DNA of 9,337 nt from an uncultured Odoribacter sp. GTDB lineage: Bacteria > Bacteroidota > Bacteroidia > Bacteroidales > Marinifilaceae. Positions 1-5,776 of the stretch are shown here, piece after piece (within the stretch, counting starts at the first letter, position 1; every line of letters begins with the position of its first letter). The translations under genes were made by a program, and so were the position numbers. The stretch spans positions 1-9,337 of the forward strand of contig CAJJNP010000134.1 in assembly GCA_905193145.1 (NCBI GenBank), written 5' to 3'. Below the pieces are notes generated by a model. That model was not told the origin of the DNA and did not search any database. It was given only the letters and a program-made list of their open reading frames with translations.

Positions 1-63
1 CAGGATCTTCTTTACACGCCAAAAGCTACAGGAAGAATTGAAAGATTTCAGATAATCGCATAA
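1..63 (+). CDS. possible 3' end of a plus-strand gene, frame uncertain
   Basis: The window opens with two overlapping plus-strand frames that lack a start. Frame 1 is open to a TAA at 61-63 and would end in TGRIERFQIIA. Frame 2 is open to a TAA at 53-55 and would end in RQKLQEELKDFR, which looks like an amphipathic helix. A strong plus-strand terminator follows at 140-180, so some plus-strand transcript probably ends here, converging on the minus-strand toxin/immunity locus. I cannot decide the frame or name a family from so few codons. Confidence 0.3.
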   Translation, partial: QDLLYTPKATGRIERFQIIA

Positions 64-139
64 AAACCTAAACCAAGACTTATTGATTTCTATTTCTATA
101 TGAGTAATTTTTAGTGCAGATTTTTAGTTGTGTTAATTT

Positions 140-180
140 AGGAGCAAGTGGAAGAGATTCCATGCTTGCTCCTGTTTTTT
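140..180 (+). terminator. rho-independent terminator, plus strand
   Basis: AGGAGCAAG (140-148) pairs perfectly with CTTGCTCCT (164-172), and the inner TGGAA/TTCCA can extend the hairpin. A T-run begins at 174 (GTTTTTT). The T-run is on the plus-strand side only, so this terminates a plus-strand transcript coming from the left edge. Read from the minus strand, the stem is followed by AAATTAAC, so it is not an obvious terminator for the minus-strand operon ending at 288. Confidence 0.85.
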
Positions 181-287
181 ATCCCATAAAAAGCCTTAAC
201 AAATCAATACAACATATATCAGAACAATTAATCATTCAATAGAGATCAGTCCAAGCAGCCTTCTATCTATTCTTTTTTGAACTTCCT

Positions 288-500
288 CTACTTCAATAAT
301 TTTTCTTTTGCTTCTTTTAGAACACCAATATACTCTTCAAGCGGAAACTGCATCCGAATATCATCGTATGAAAAAGCTTCAATCAGAATATCATCTCCAT
401 CATGGCTAATTTCTGCTATTACATGGTTTTTAAATTGAATCTCTGCAATAAGTTTCTCTCGATAAGGAACACTTAAAATCTGTACTGACAAACTATTCAT
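288..500 (-). CDS. small unknown protein (70 aa), probable immunity-type protein
   Basis: The protein begins MNSLSVQILSVPYREKLIAE and ends KEAKEKLLK. It is small, acidic in the middle (SHDGDD), and has no signal peptide or membrane segment, so it should be cytoplasmic. I start it at the ATG at 500. A GTG at 536 would add 12 residues, but the MNSLSVQI start reads more naturally. The pattern of an N-terminal strand, a PYRE turn, an 'AEI' strand and a C-terminal helix resembles small proteins I associate with toxin immunity loci, but I cannot give a family name. It is the last gene of the minus-strand run, 79 nt after the stop of the 126-residue gene. That position in a row of small unrelated genes behind rhs fragments is the main reason for proposing immunity. 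Confidence 0.7.
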   Translation of the reverse strand: MNSLSVQILSVPYREKLIAEIQFKNHVIAEISHDGDDILIEAFSYDDIRMQFPLEEYIGVLKEAKEKLLK

Positions 501-579
501 AATTTCGTATTTTGCAATTAAATTTAAAAAAAACACATCTTTGTATCATCAAAAAGAGAGGAAACCATTTCTTCAACGA

Positions 580-960
580 TCAAAAATGAATAAAAAAGCT
601 ATCGGTCTCTTTTCCATCATCTACCATCTTAATTTTCAAAGAAAAAAGAAAAAGAAAAGTAGTATTAATATCGACATTCTCCCAACCCATATACTTCAAA
701 TAGTTAGCTACATCTTGCTTAGAGATTATAACTTTATCATTATGTAACCATTCATTCTTTTTTAAAATATCCAAAAGTTGAATTGCTCTTGGAATTTCAT
801 TTAAACTCGAATAATACCATACAAACTCTTGAGTTTCTTCATCTATATACATTATTTTCCCTTGAACTCTACCGTTTAGAGCCCATACCTCTATAACATA
901 TGCATGATATATATTAAAGAAAGAGTTTAAAAACGGAACTATAGGTAGCGAACTATTCAT
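580..960 (-). CDS. unknown protein (126 aa), probable immunity-type protein
   Basis: It starts at an ATG (MNSSLPIVPFLNSFFNIYHA) and stops with TGA at 580. There is no signal peptide. The middle segment (GKIMYIDEETQEFVWYYSSL) alternates like a beta hairpin and is followed by a helical, lysine-rich stretch (LLDILKKNEW). The tail repeats LFLFSLKIKM and ends FFIHF; it is hydrophobic but interrupted by lysines, so a membrane helix is unlikely. I do not recognise the family. The start lies only 6 nt after the stop of the DUF3592-like gene, so the two are almost certainly co-transcribed. Context suggests an immunity protein whose cognate toxin is no longer next to it. Confidence 0.7.
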   Translation of the reverse strand: MNSSLPIVPFLNSFFNIYHAYVIEVWALNGRVQGKIMYIDEETQEFVWYYSSLNEIPRAIQLLDILKKNEWLHNDKVIISKQDVANYLKYMGWENVDINTTFLFLFSLKIKMVDDGKETDSFFIHF

Positions 961-966
961 TTTGAT

Positions 967-1443
967 TTATCTAAAAAACGACACCAAACCCAGAAAAACA
1001 CACAGTATTCCACTCAACAACAAAAGATACAATGGCGAACTCAATGATGTTTCTAAAACAGCGCTCTGCGGTTTCTGCGGATTATAATGCACCGTACATT
1101 TACGACCTGGGAAATACTGTTTCACTTTTTTTTGTGCATAAGACAAAGAATTTGTAGACATGCGATAACCGTAGTTAAGTCTATTCGAAACATATAATTT
1201 ACCCTGTATCTGATATTCATATTTTACCACGACTCTATGTAGATCATTAACACTACCAGAGGTTGCCACCTGTGAAAATAATATCTGACCAATAGTAGTA
1301 GGCCATTTTCTGGTCTTTCTAATGAGATAAAGCAGAATAAAAAAATAAATCAACAACAAGCCCCCCGTGATCAGAACAAAAAGTTCGCCAAAAGTATCTT
1401 CCATATTCAATTCATTCAATATAATAAAATTTTGCAGACTCAT
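967..1443 (-). CDS. DUF3592-like two-TM membrane protein (158 aa)
   Basis: The layout is that of DUF3592 proteins: a membrane helix at about residues 19-41 (ELFVLITGGLLLIYFFILL), then a beta-rich domain, then a second helix at about 137-157 (LLLLSGILCVFLGLVSF). The hallmark pieces are visible: a WP near the start of the soluble part (RKWPTTIGQI, 45-54), a YEYQIQGKLYVSNR strand pair (about 75-88), and the closing FPGRKCTVHYNPQKPQSAVL (111-130), matching the family's 'yp.G..v.VyYnP.nP..svLe' signature. Function of the family is not established; members often sit near secreted toxins. Here it lies between two small unknown genes in an apparent immunity array, so it may protect the inner membrane or periplasm. 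That role is inference. There is a gap of 49 nt from the gene upstream. Confidence 0.85.
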   Translation of the reverse strand: MSLQNFIILNELNMEDTFGELFVLITGGLLLIYFFILLYLIRKTRKWPTTIGQILFSQVATSGSVNDLHRVVVKYEYQIQGKLYVSNRLNYGYRMSTNSLSYAQKKVKQYFPGRKCTVHYNPQKPQSAVLETSLSSPLYLLLLSGILCVFLGLVSFFR

Positions 1444-1492
1444 CTAATTCATTCGTTAGTTCCGAATCAAATTTAAAGTTATAAAGCATCCA

Positions 1493-1885
1493 TCATATCT
1501 GTATCGCATTTATTATCACACGCATATCTTCTCCTTCATAATACAACAAGACTCCTGGGACACAAGATATAATGCAACCGAAACCTCTTCCATAAACACT
1601 ATCCAAGGCATCTCTCAGCAACAGGTTTCTTTTATCTAAGGAAGACATACTTGACAAAATATAGCAATCATCCGATGCACCTTTCTTCTTCAAATATTCC
1701 AAAATCATTTCAGTTGTAAAATTACTAGGAAGATTCGTAATATATTTATTTTCAAAGGCATTAAAATGATCTAACTTGGAAATAAACTTTGCCCGACCTT
1801 TTTTACTATTCAAAAGCAGCTTAATACGCTCTTTGCTGTCACTACTTATTACGTTAGGCAACAAAATTTCATGTACATTCATCAT
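1493..1885 (-). CDS. unknown soluble protein (130 aa), probable immunity-type protein
   Basis: The protein begins MMNVHEILLPN. Its ATG at 1885 overlaps the TGA of the ankyrin lipoprotein gene (ATGA, 1882-1885), implying translational coupling; a second in-frame ATG at 1882 is possible. There is no signal peptide. The N-terminal half is helical and basic (LLNSKKGRAKFISKLDHF) and the C-terminal half is a likely sheet with a glycine/cysteine motif, GFGCIISCVPGVLLYYEGED (101-120). The 'SMSSLDKRNLLLRDAL...' segment followed by 'G.G.IISC.PG..YYEGED' looks like a conserved family core that I remember from hypothetical proteins, but I cannot name it. Tight coupling to an ankyrin lipoprotein suggests that the two genes travel together as an immunity unit. 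Confidence 0.75.
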   Translation of the reverse strand: MMNVHEILLPNVISSDSKERIKLLLNSKKGRAKFISKLDHFNAFENKYITNLPSNFTTEMILEYLKKKGASDDCYILSSMSSLDKRNLLLRDALDSVYGRGFGCIISCVPGVLLYYEGEDMRVIINAIQI

Positions 1886-2640
1886 TTAAATTGTTCTAAA
1901 TATTTATAGATATAAGGTAACTCTTTTGCTGTATTTTCGACTCTTTCCATCATCGACTTGGATAATAGATCTTCAAAATCAAGTGTATCACCTTGGATTG
2001 TCACAGTGTACACTTGATGAAAATCAGCATTTTGTTCTATCAATAAATATCTAACAATATTTGCCCGATTCCCTATTATCGCATTATGCAAAGGAGGGTA
2101 ACCCGGTTCTATTGCCAAATTAACATCAGCACCTGCTTTTATCAATAATTCAACCTTTTCTATATTATCAGAAGCTGCACATATTAATGGGGTCTCTATT
2201 GATCGCATATAAGTTACAGAATCCGAATCTGACACACAATCGTTGGGGTCACCTCCATACTTTAACAACAACCTCAATATTTCAATATCCTCACCATAAG
2301 CACTCGAAGCTAATACAACAGAAGATTGTCCATTAAAATAATCATGCATATTAGGATCTGCACCTTTAGATAAAAGAAATTGAACCATTTCTGTTTTATT
2401 ATGCCATATCGCCCAAAACAACAGACTTTGTCCAAAGATAGGTTCTCTATAATCAATATCAATGCTATCTCTTAATAAAATCTCATTAATACGAATTGTG
2501 TCACCGGAACGAACAGCCTTGGCGAGCTTCCAACCTGGAGTATCTTGCCATAAACGTATATTCCTACCTGTCATCTTTTCCTTAGGTACTTGACAAGAAA
2601 AGAATATAATTAGTAATAAAACAAACGCACCTATTCTCAT
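1882..2640 (-). CDS. ankyrin-repeat lipoprotein, probable immunity protein (252 aa)
   Basis: A lipoprotein signal peptide (MRIGAFVLLLIIFFSC) puts the lipidated cysteine at residue 16, so the protein should be anchored in a membrane facing the periplasm or outside. At least four ankyrin repeats follow: about 70-99 (MVQFLLSKGADPN), 105-133 (ILRLLLKYGGDPN), 140-164 (TPLICAASDNIEKVELLIKAGADVN spans this repeat) and 171-195 (PPLHNAIIGNRANIVRYLL). A weaker one lies near 34-63. Ankyrin proteins are a recognised class of immunity proteins in polymorphic toxin loci (established knowledge); here the repeats would bind a toxin, and the lipid anchor suggests interception in the periplasm. No matching toxin tip is adjacent: upstream are only decayed rhs remnants, so it is either an orphan immunity gene or a defence against other strains. 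It overlaps the next gene by 4 nt. Confidence 0.85.
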   Translation of the reverse strand: MRIGAFVLLLIIFFSCQVPKEKMTGRNIRLWQDTPGWKLAKAVRSGDTIRINEILLRDSIDIDYREPIFGQSLLFWAIWHNKTEMVQFLLSKGADPNMHDYFNGQSSVVLASSAYGEDIEILRLLLKYGGDPNDCVSDSDSVTYMRSIETPLICAASDNIEKVELLIKAGADVNLAIEPGYPPLHNAIIGNRANIVRYLLIEQNADFHQVYTVTIQGDTLDFEDLLSKSMMERVENTAKELPYIYKYLEQFK

Positions 2641-2984
2641 TGCTATTATTTTTTTTAATTCTTTGTTATAGAACCAATAGAACAGTCACTACTACACTTC
2701 TAAAAGGCTTTCCTAATTACTGTAATCTCCGTTTTAGTATAATGCATACCCTCCGAGACTTCAACATAAAAGACGAGAGTTATTCTTATTGTTTTCATTG
2801 TAAAAAATATAACATGTATCTCTTAGGATAACAAAAGTAAATATCATCACCAACTTATTATACTTCATATCAACCTCTTTCAATAACATTGATTTTAATC
2901 TTTTCATTTTCCAAGTATTATTCAATTCATTTTGTCTTTCATCAAATTACTTACATATTTTGTCCAAAGTTCCATTTGCATCAT
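2641..2984 (-). other. gene-poor stretch with decayed minus-strand coding remnants
   Basis: No intact gene is visible in these 340 bases. On the minus strand one frame stays open on both sides of a single TAA, giving a piece ending LNYDANGTLDKICK, the stop, then FDERQNELNNTWKMKRLK and a hydrophobic run MKYNKLVMIFTFVILRDTC before another stop. The last piece looks like the beginning of a lipoprotein or small membrane protein. I read the stretch as wreckage of a toxin tip and/or immunity gene behind the rhs pseudogene. I could not find a convincing promoter for the ankyrin gene in it. Confidence 0.4.
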
Positions 2985-3957
2985 AATTTAACGCCTCATG
3001 GTAAATCCGGGTTTCCCGGAATATGCTTCATTCCACTTCCGGCATAAAAGTAATAATAAGTTTTAAGAATATTATCTGTTCTATCCATTTCAGTTTCTAA
3101 ATTCCCTCTCGAATTGTATTAACCACTCCCACACCCGGTTTATATTGATAAGTCGTAATGTGTGCTGAAGGTAACTTCGCCCGTAATTGATTGTCCCAGA
3201 TAAATTCATTCGCACCGACAGCAGTCAACAGAGCCTCCCTAAAGTCCGATAAAGTTACATTTGTGATTTTAGCTATCAAAAAGTAATCTCTTCACCATTT
3301 GGAATAGCTATCTTTATCAAATACCAAGAGGTGGCAATCCATTCATCCTCATACCACATAAGAAATCTATTGATATGTATCATCAAAGACTACCTATATC
3401 GGTCGATCACACTGAACAACCCATTGTCGTTTATAATTCAACAAAAATTTCCCTTGATAACCTCCAAAGTTAAAATAAAACTCATCCGGTGCAGTATCTT
3501 TAATCACTTTGTCGATATCTTGAGCAACCTGACGCAATCTTGTTCTTTGATTCCATTCGGCACTATTCAAAACTGAATATTGAAAATAATATCCGGCTTC
3601 TTTCCCACTACTGCCATAATGGGGATTATTGAATTCATCCGGCATATCATTCACTATACGTGAAATCAATCCGCCTGCATTCAAGGACCATCCCATACCA
3701 ACCCAGCCGGGGCGTTGGTCCGGCCTTACTCCTGAAGCATGATAGCTCAATGATATCGGCAGATTCAAATACTCCGTCTTTAATTCATACAAAGGAATCT
3801 CTATAGAAGGAGTACCTGTAAAATGTGAAACCGGTATTTCGCCATAAAGTCCCAAGTTAGCAGCATTCGGACTCAATACTGCTTTAGGAGTTGTAGGGAT
3901 CTGTGCCAAAGCAACTGAACAAAATCCCAGCATCAATACCAAAAAAAAATTTCTCAT
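2985..3957 (-). pseudogene. rhs/YD-repeat gene, 5' part only, decayed
   Basis: The ATG at 3957 opens with a Sec signal peptide (MRNFFLVLMLGFCSVALAQ, likely cut after ALA) followed by the standard N-terminal region of secreted Bacteroidota Rhs proteins: TPKAVLSPNAANLGLYGEIP, SYHASGVRPDQRPGWVGMGW, DEFYFNFGGYQGKFLLNY. A TTG 9 nt upstream is an alternative start. The frame runs 187 residues to a TAG at 3394-3396. Coding sense continues past that TAG (VVFDDTYQ, then TAG), so it looks like a nonsense mutation in DRPI[K]VVFDD. A shifted frame at about 3361-3275 reads MWYEDEWIATSWYLIKIAIP then NGEEITF. A third piece at 3279-3097 reads LRAKLPSAHITTYQYKPGVG, and after one more shift SRGNLETEMDRTDNILKTYY. 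The YD-repeat body, the core and the tip are missing. It begins about 135 nt after the 76-residue gene at 4093-4323, so it was once the next rhs unit of a tandem series. Confidence 0.85.
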
Positions 3958-4000
3958 ATCATACAATGCTAAATCAGTAAAATTCTCAACAGTTCTTCTC

Positions 4001-4396
4001 TGTTATGTCATCAAGAAATTACAAATTCCATTATTGCGTTCTCTACAGATTATAAAGAATACATAACGGTGATACCATATAAAACGGTTAAGCTAATTAT
4101 CAAACAATGACCGCGCCCACTCTATTGGAATACCAATGTAATGATCATAACCAACAACATGATTATTTAAAGCAACCAATATTATAAATACAATAACAGC
4201 CGCTATAATAATCCATGTCCCTAACGTATCATACCATTTCTCAGGTTTTATATACTCATTTTCATTCATCCTTTTTATATGGGTGTTTTTAGTTATCCAT
4301 TTTTTCTTTTTTCTTTTATTCATAAATCATCATCGTTGATTAAAATCCGGCAAAATTCTTTTTCCTGTTGCGTAGGTTGAAAAGCATCGGATTTTT
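4001..4396 (-). repeat. cassette-end homology block, copy A (paired with 7772-8164)
   Basis: This block aligns with 7772-8164 almost without gaps. It contains the last 26 or so codons of the preceding gene, the whole 76-residue gene and about 90 bp of 3' flank (for example TTATAAAGAA and CATAACG are shared). Homology fades beyond about 4001 on one side, 40 nt before the rhs pseudogene start, and beyond about 4396 on the other, inside the secreted-protein gene. Conserved non-coding flank on top of a conserved gene shows that this is a DNA-level duplication, not only protein similarity. Confidence 0.8.
4093..4323 (-). CDS. 76-aa single-TM protein, paralogue of the one at 7860-8090
   Basis: The N-terminus is strongly basic (MNKRKKKKWITKNTHIKR), followed by one membrane helix at about residues 34-52 (GTWIIIAAVIVFIILVAL) and a 25-residue tail, NNHVVGYDHYIGIPIEW plus ARSLFDN. 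The positive-inside rule puts the basic end in the cytoplasm and the tail in the periplasm. It is 49/76 identical to the second copy, with the tail nearly invariant and only residues 19-33 and the TM variable. The ATG overlaps the stop of the 189-residue gene (ATGA, 4320-4323), so translation is coupled. I do not recognise the family. Its place after two different toxin tips argues for a shared accessory role or a broad immunity function rather than one toxin-specific inhibitor. Confidence 0.8.
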   Translation of the reverse strand: MNKRKKKKWITKNTHIKRMNENEYIKPEKWYDTLGTWIIIAAVIVFIILVALNNHVVGYDHYIGIPIEWARSLFDN

Positions 4397-4889
4397 TCAT
4401 ATTATTAAAATGCTCTTCCAACTGTTCTGGGCTCAACTCCCAATAATAAGGTATAGATCTGATTGTATCCGGAACATCACGTGGCCAGACTTCTTTTTTT
4501 ACTAACAACAGAAATTCAGGGATGTCTTTCATGAATGTACCATTCAAATCCACACCATGATATTCACCAAAACACAGTGTATCTTTTTTCTCAATATACT
4601 TATAGGTCACAATTGCCATAATTCTTGCATCAATATGAGAAATTGAAGTATCAGGCCTCAGTTCGCCAAAATAAGAAGTGAACTCCTTAATAAAAATAGG
4701 ATCTTTCGTAATCTTGAAATCAAGATTATGTAACCAATCAAATTCCTGAGGAGTACACCCTACAGCAACCGCCATTTCTACACCTTCATTCGTATATACA
4801 AACTTTATTCCCTTTATTTTTTCCTGCCCTAAACCACTAACTACGTTTAGCACAGTTACAACAAATATTACTATGGTTCTGAAGTCCAT
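4320..4889 (-). CDS. secreted protein (189 aa), probable periplasmic immunity protein
   Basis: A Sec signal peptide (MDFRTIVIFVVTVLNVVSGLG, cut before QEKIKG) is followed by about 168 residues without further membrane segments. The ATG at 4889 lies inside the 3' end of the metallopeptidase tip (19-nt overlap, 4871-4889), the classic arrangement of a toxin with its immunity gene. I therefore infer that it neutralises that protease in the periplasm. Visible segments: GIKFVYTNEGVEMAVAVG near the start, an acidic middle (FGELRPDTSISHID) and KDIPEFLLLVKKEVWPRDVP. The last 20 or so residues (DAFQPTQQEKEF...INDDDL) are encoded by DNA homologous to the 3' end of the unrelated rhs gene at 8097, so this tail belongs to the mobile 3' block rather than to the protein's core fold. 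Family not recognised. Confidence 0.75.
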   Translation of the reverse strand: MDFRTIVIFVVTVLNVVSGLGQEKIKGIKFVYTNEGVEMAVAVGCTPQEFDWLHNLDFKITKDPIFIKEFTSYFGELRPDTSISHIDARIMAIVTYKYIEKKDTLCFGEYHGVDLNGTFMKDIPEFLLLVKKEVWPRDVPDTIRSIPYYWELSPEQLEEHFNNMKKSDAFQPTQQEKEFCRILINDDDL

Positions 4890-5332
4890 CCCTTCTTTCT
4901 CCTTTCCGATGCATCGTTTTTCACTCTTATCCTATATTCTTCTGATTTTTGTTCACTTACTTCTTTTGTAGAAATACTATTTTTCACTATAATTCTTGTT
5001 GAACCACTGTGACTTTTCCGCCCTTTATGATTTTGGGGAAGTTCTCCATTCGCCTTTGCCGTCACAAGTTCTTCCCCTTGTATTATTCTTCTTTCAATAG
5101 CTGTTGTATAGTCAGGATCGGGAGTTATATCGTTTGTCGCTTCTTTACGAGCAACCACATGACCAAACTCATGTTCTAAAATAGTAGCTGGAGACAAGAC
5201 ATACCCATCTTCCAATCTTAATGCTTCCACGGGATTAAATAATATGCCATTAGACATCGGAACAGGTTCGGAACTTACATACGTTTCCTTAACTCCTACC
5301 TTATACCTCGAATTAGTAAAATTTTTCTTCAT
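4871..5332 (-). CDS. displaced Rhs metallopeptidase toxin tip (HExxH), 5'-truncated
   Basis: The zincin motif ILEHEFGHVVARKEA (codons near 5180-5137) carries the HExxH signature with its catalytic glutamate and two histidine ligands. Downstream pieces fit metallopeptidase tips of Rhs proteins (M91/NleD-like in style): AIERRIIQGEE, AKANGELPQNHKGRK and a serine/threonine-rich end. Known proteins of this kind follow an rhs core; here no core precedes it. The frame is open upstream through the end of the four-TM gene (ATGs at 5419 and 5380), but that part is antagonistic overlap. I place the start at the ATG at 5332, while coding sense probably extends back to about 5357. It is best read as a toxin tip cut off from its rhs gene, either silent or expressed without a delivery body. 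Its stop overlaps the secreted immunity candidate by 19 nt. Confidence 0.7.
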   Translation of the reverse strand: MKKNFTNSRYKVGVKETYVSSEPVPMSNGILFNPVEALRLEDGYVLSPATILEHEFGHVVARKEATNDITPDPDYTTAIERRIIQGEELVTAKANGELPQNHKGRKSHSGSTRIIVKNSISTKEVSEQKSEEYRIRVKNDASERRKKGWTSEP

Positions 5333-5357
5333 ATTATTCCCGCCATCATCACATGTG

Positions 5358-5771
5358 TCAAATATCCTTAAATAGCTCATTAGCCTTACGGGTAATCCTA
5401 CATCCAACAAACAATCCAAACAAAAACAACACTAAATAATTAAATAGAATAGATTTTTTACCTAAGAAGAATAAAAAATAAACCGAACTATAATAGCAAA
5501 ATACGTTAACAACTATCAGATATGATTTTAAATAGAAATACCTAACAATTTTCTTTATAGGCTTTGGGCTTTTATCACAACCCTTATATCCACTGAAATA
5601 GTCGAATATCCATCCTAAAAATAAGACTATAAATAAAATCACTAATACAACTTTTATCACAATAAGATAAGCAAAACTTGCTATATATTGATATAAGACA
5701 TGATAAGCAATCATTAAAGCAATTGCAGGAGTAAACAACTTTCTACTTGTACTAATAAAAAAATCTTTCAT
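5358..5771 (-). CDS. four-TM membrane protein, probable immunity to the preceding tip (137 aa)
   Basis: Four membrane helices are visible at about residues 12-30, 35-57, 79-103 and 107-124, separated by a basic, lysine-rich loop (GYKGCDKSPKPIKK) between the second and third, which should face the cytoplasm. The ATG at 5771 lies 5 nt after the stop of the truncated rhs gene, so the two are translated from the same message. Multi-spanning immunity proteins usually protect against toxins that act on the inner membrane (general knowledge of colicin and polymorphic toxin systems), which suits the two hydrophobic segments in the preceding tip. No family recognised. The metallopeptidase fragment begins directly at its stop codon, marking a recombination junction near 5358. 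Confidence 0.75.
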   Translation of the reverse strand: MKDFFISTSRKLFTPAIALMIAYHVLYQYIASFAYLIVIKVVLVILFIVLFLGWIFDYFSGYKGCDKSPKPIKKIVRYFYLKSYLIVVNVFCYYSSVYFLFFLGKKSILFNYLVLFLFGLFVGCRITRKANELFKDI

Positions 5772-5776
5772 AAAAA

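Noticed and set aside
541..747. 68-codon plus-strand frame
   Set aside because: It opens with TTG and is antisense to the 126-residue gene; lysine-rich, low-complexity translation.
2640..2831. 63-codon plus-strand frame beginning MLLFFLILCY
   Set aside because: The start is a TTG directly at the end of the ankyrin gene's start codon, and the translation does not look like a protein family. Considered as a small membrane protein but unsupported.
3958..4092. Possible Bacteroides-type promoter (TAGCATTG like the -7 box TAnnTTTG) before the rhs pseudogene
   Set aside because: The box is imperfect, lies only about 10 nt from the ATG and has no good -33 TTTG at proper spacing.
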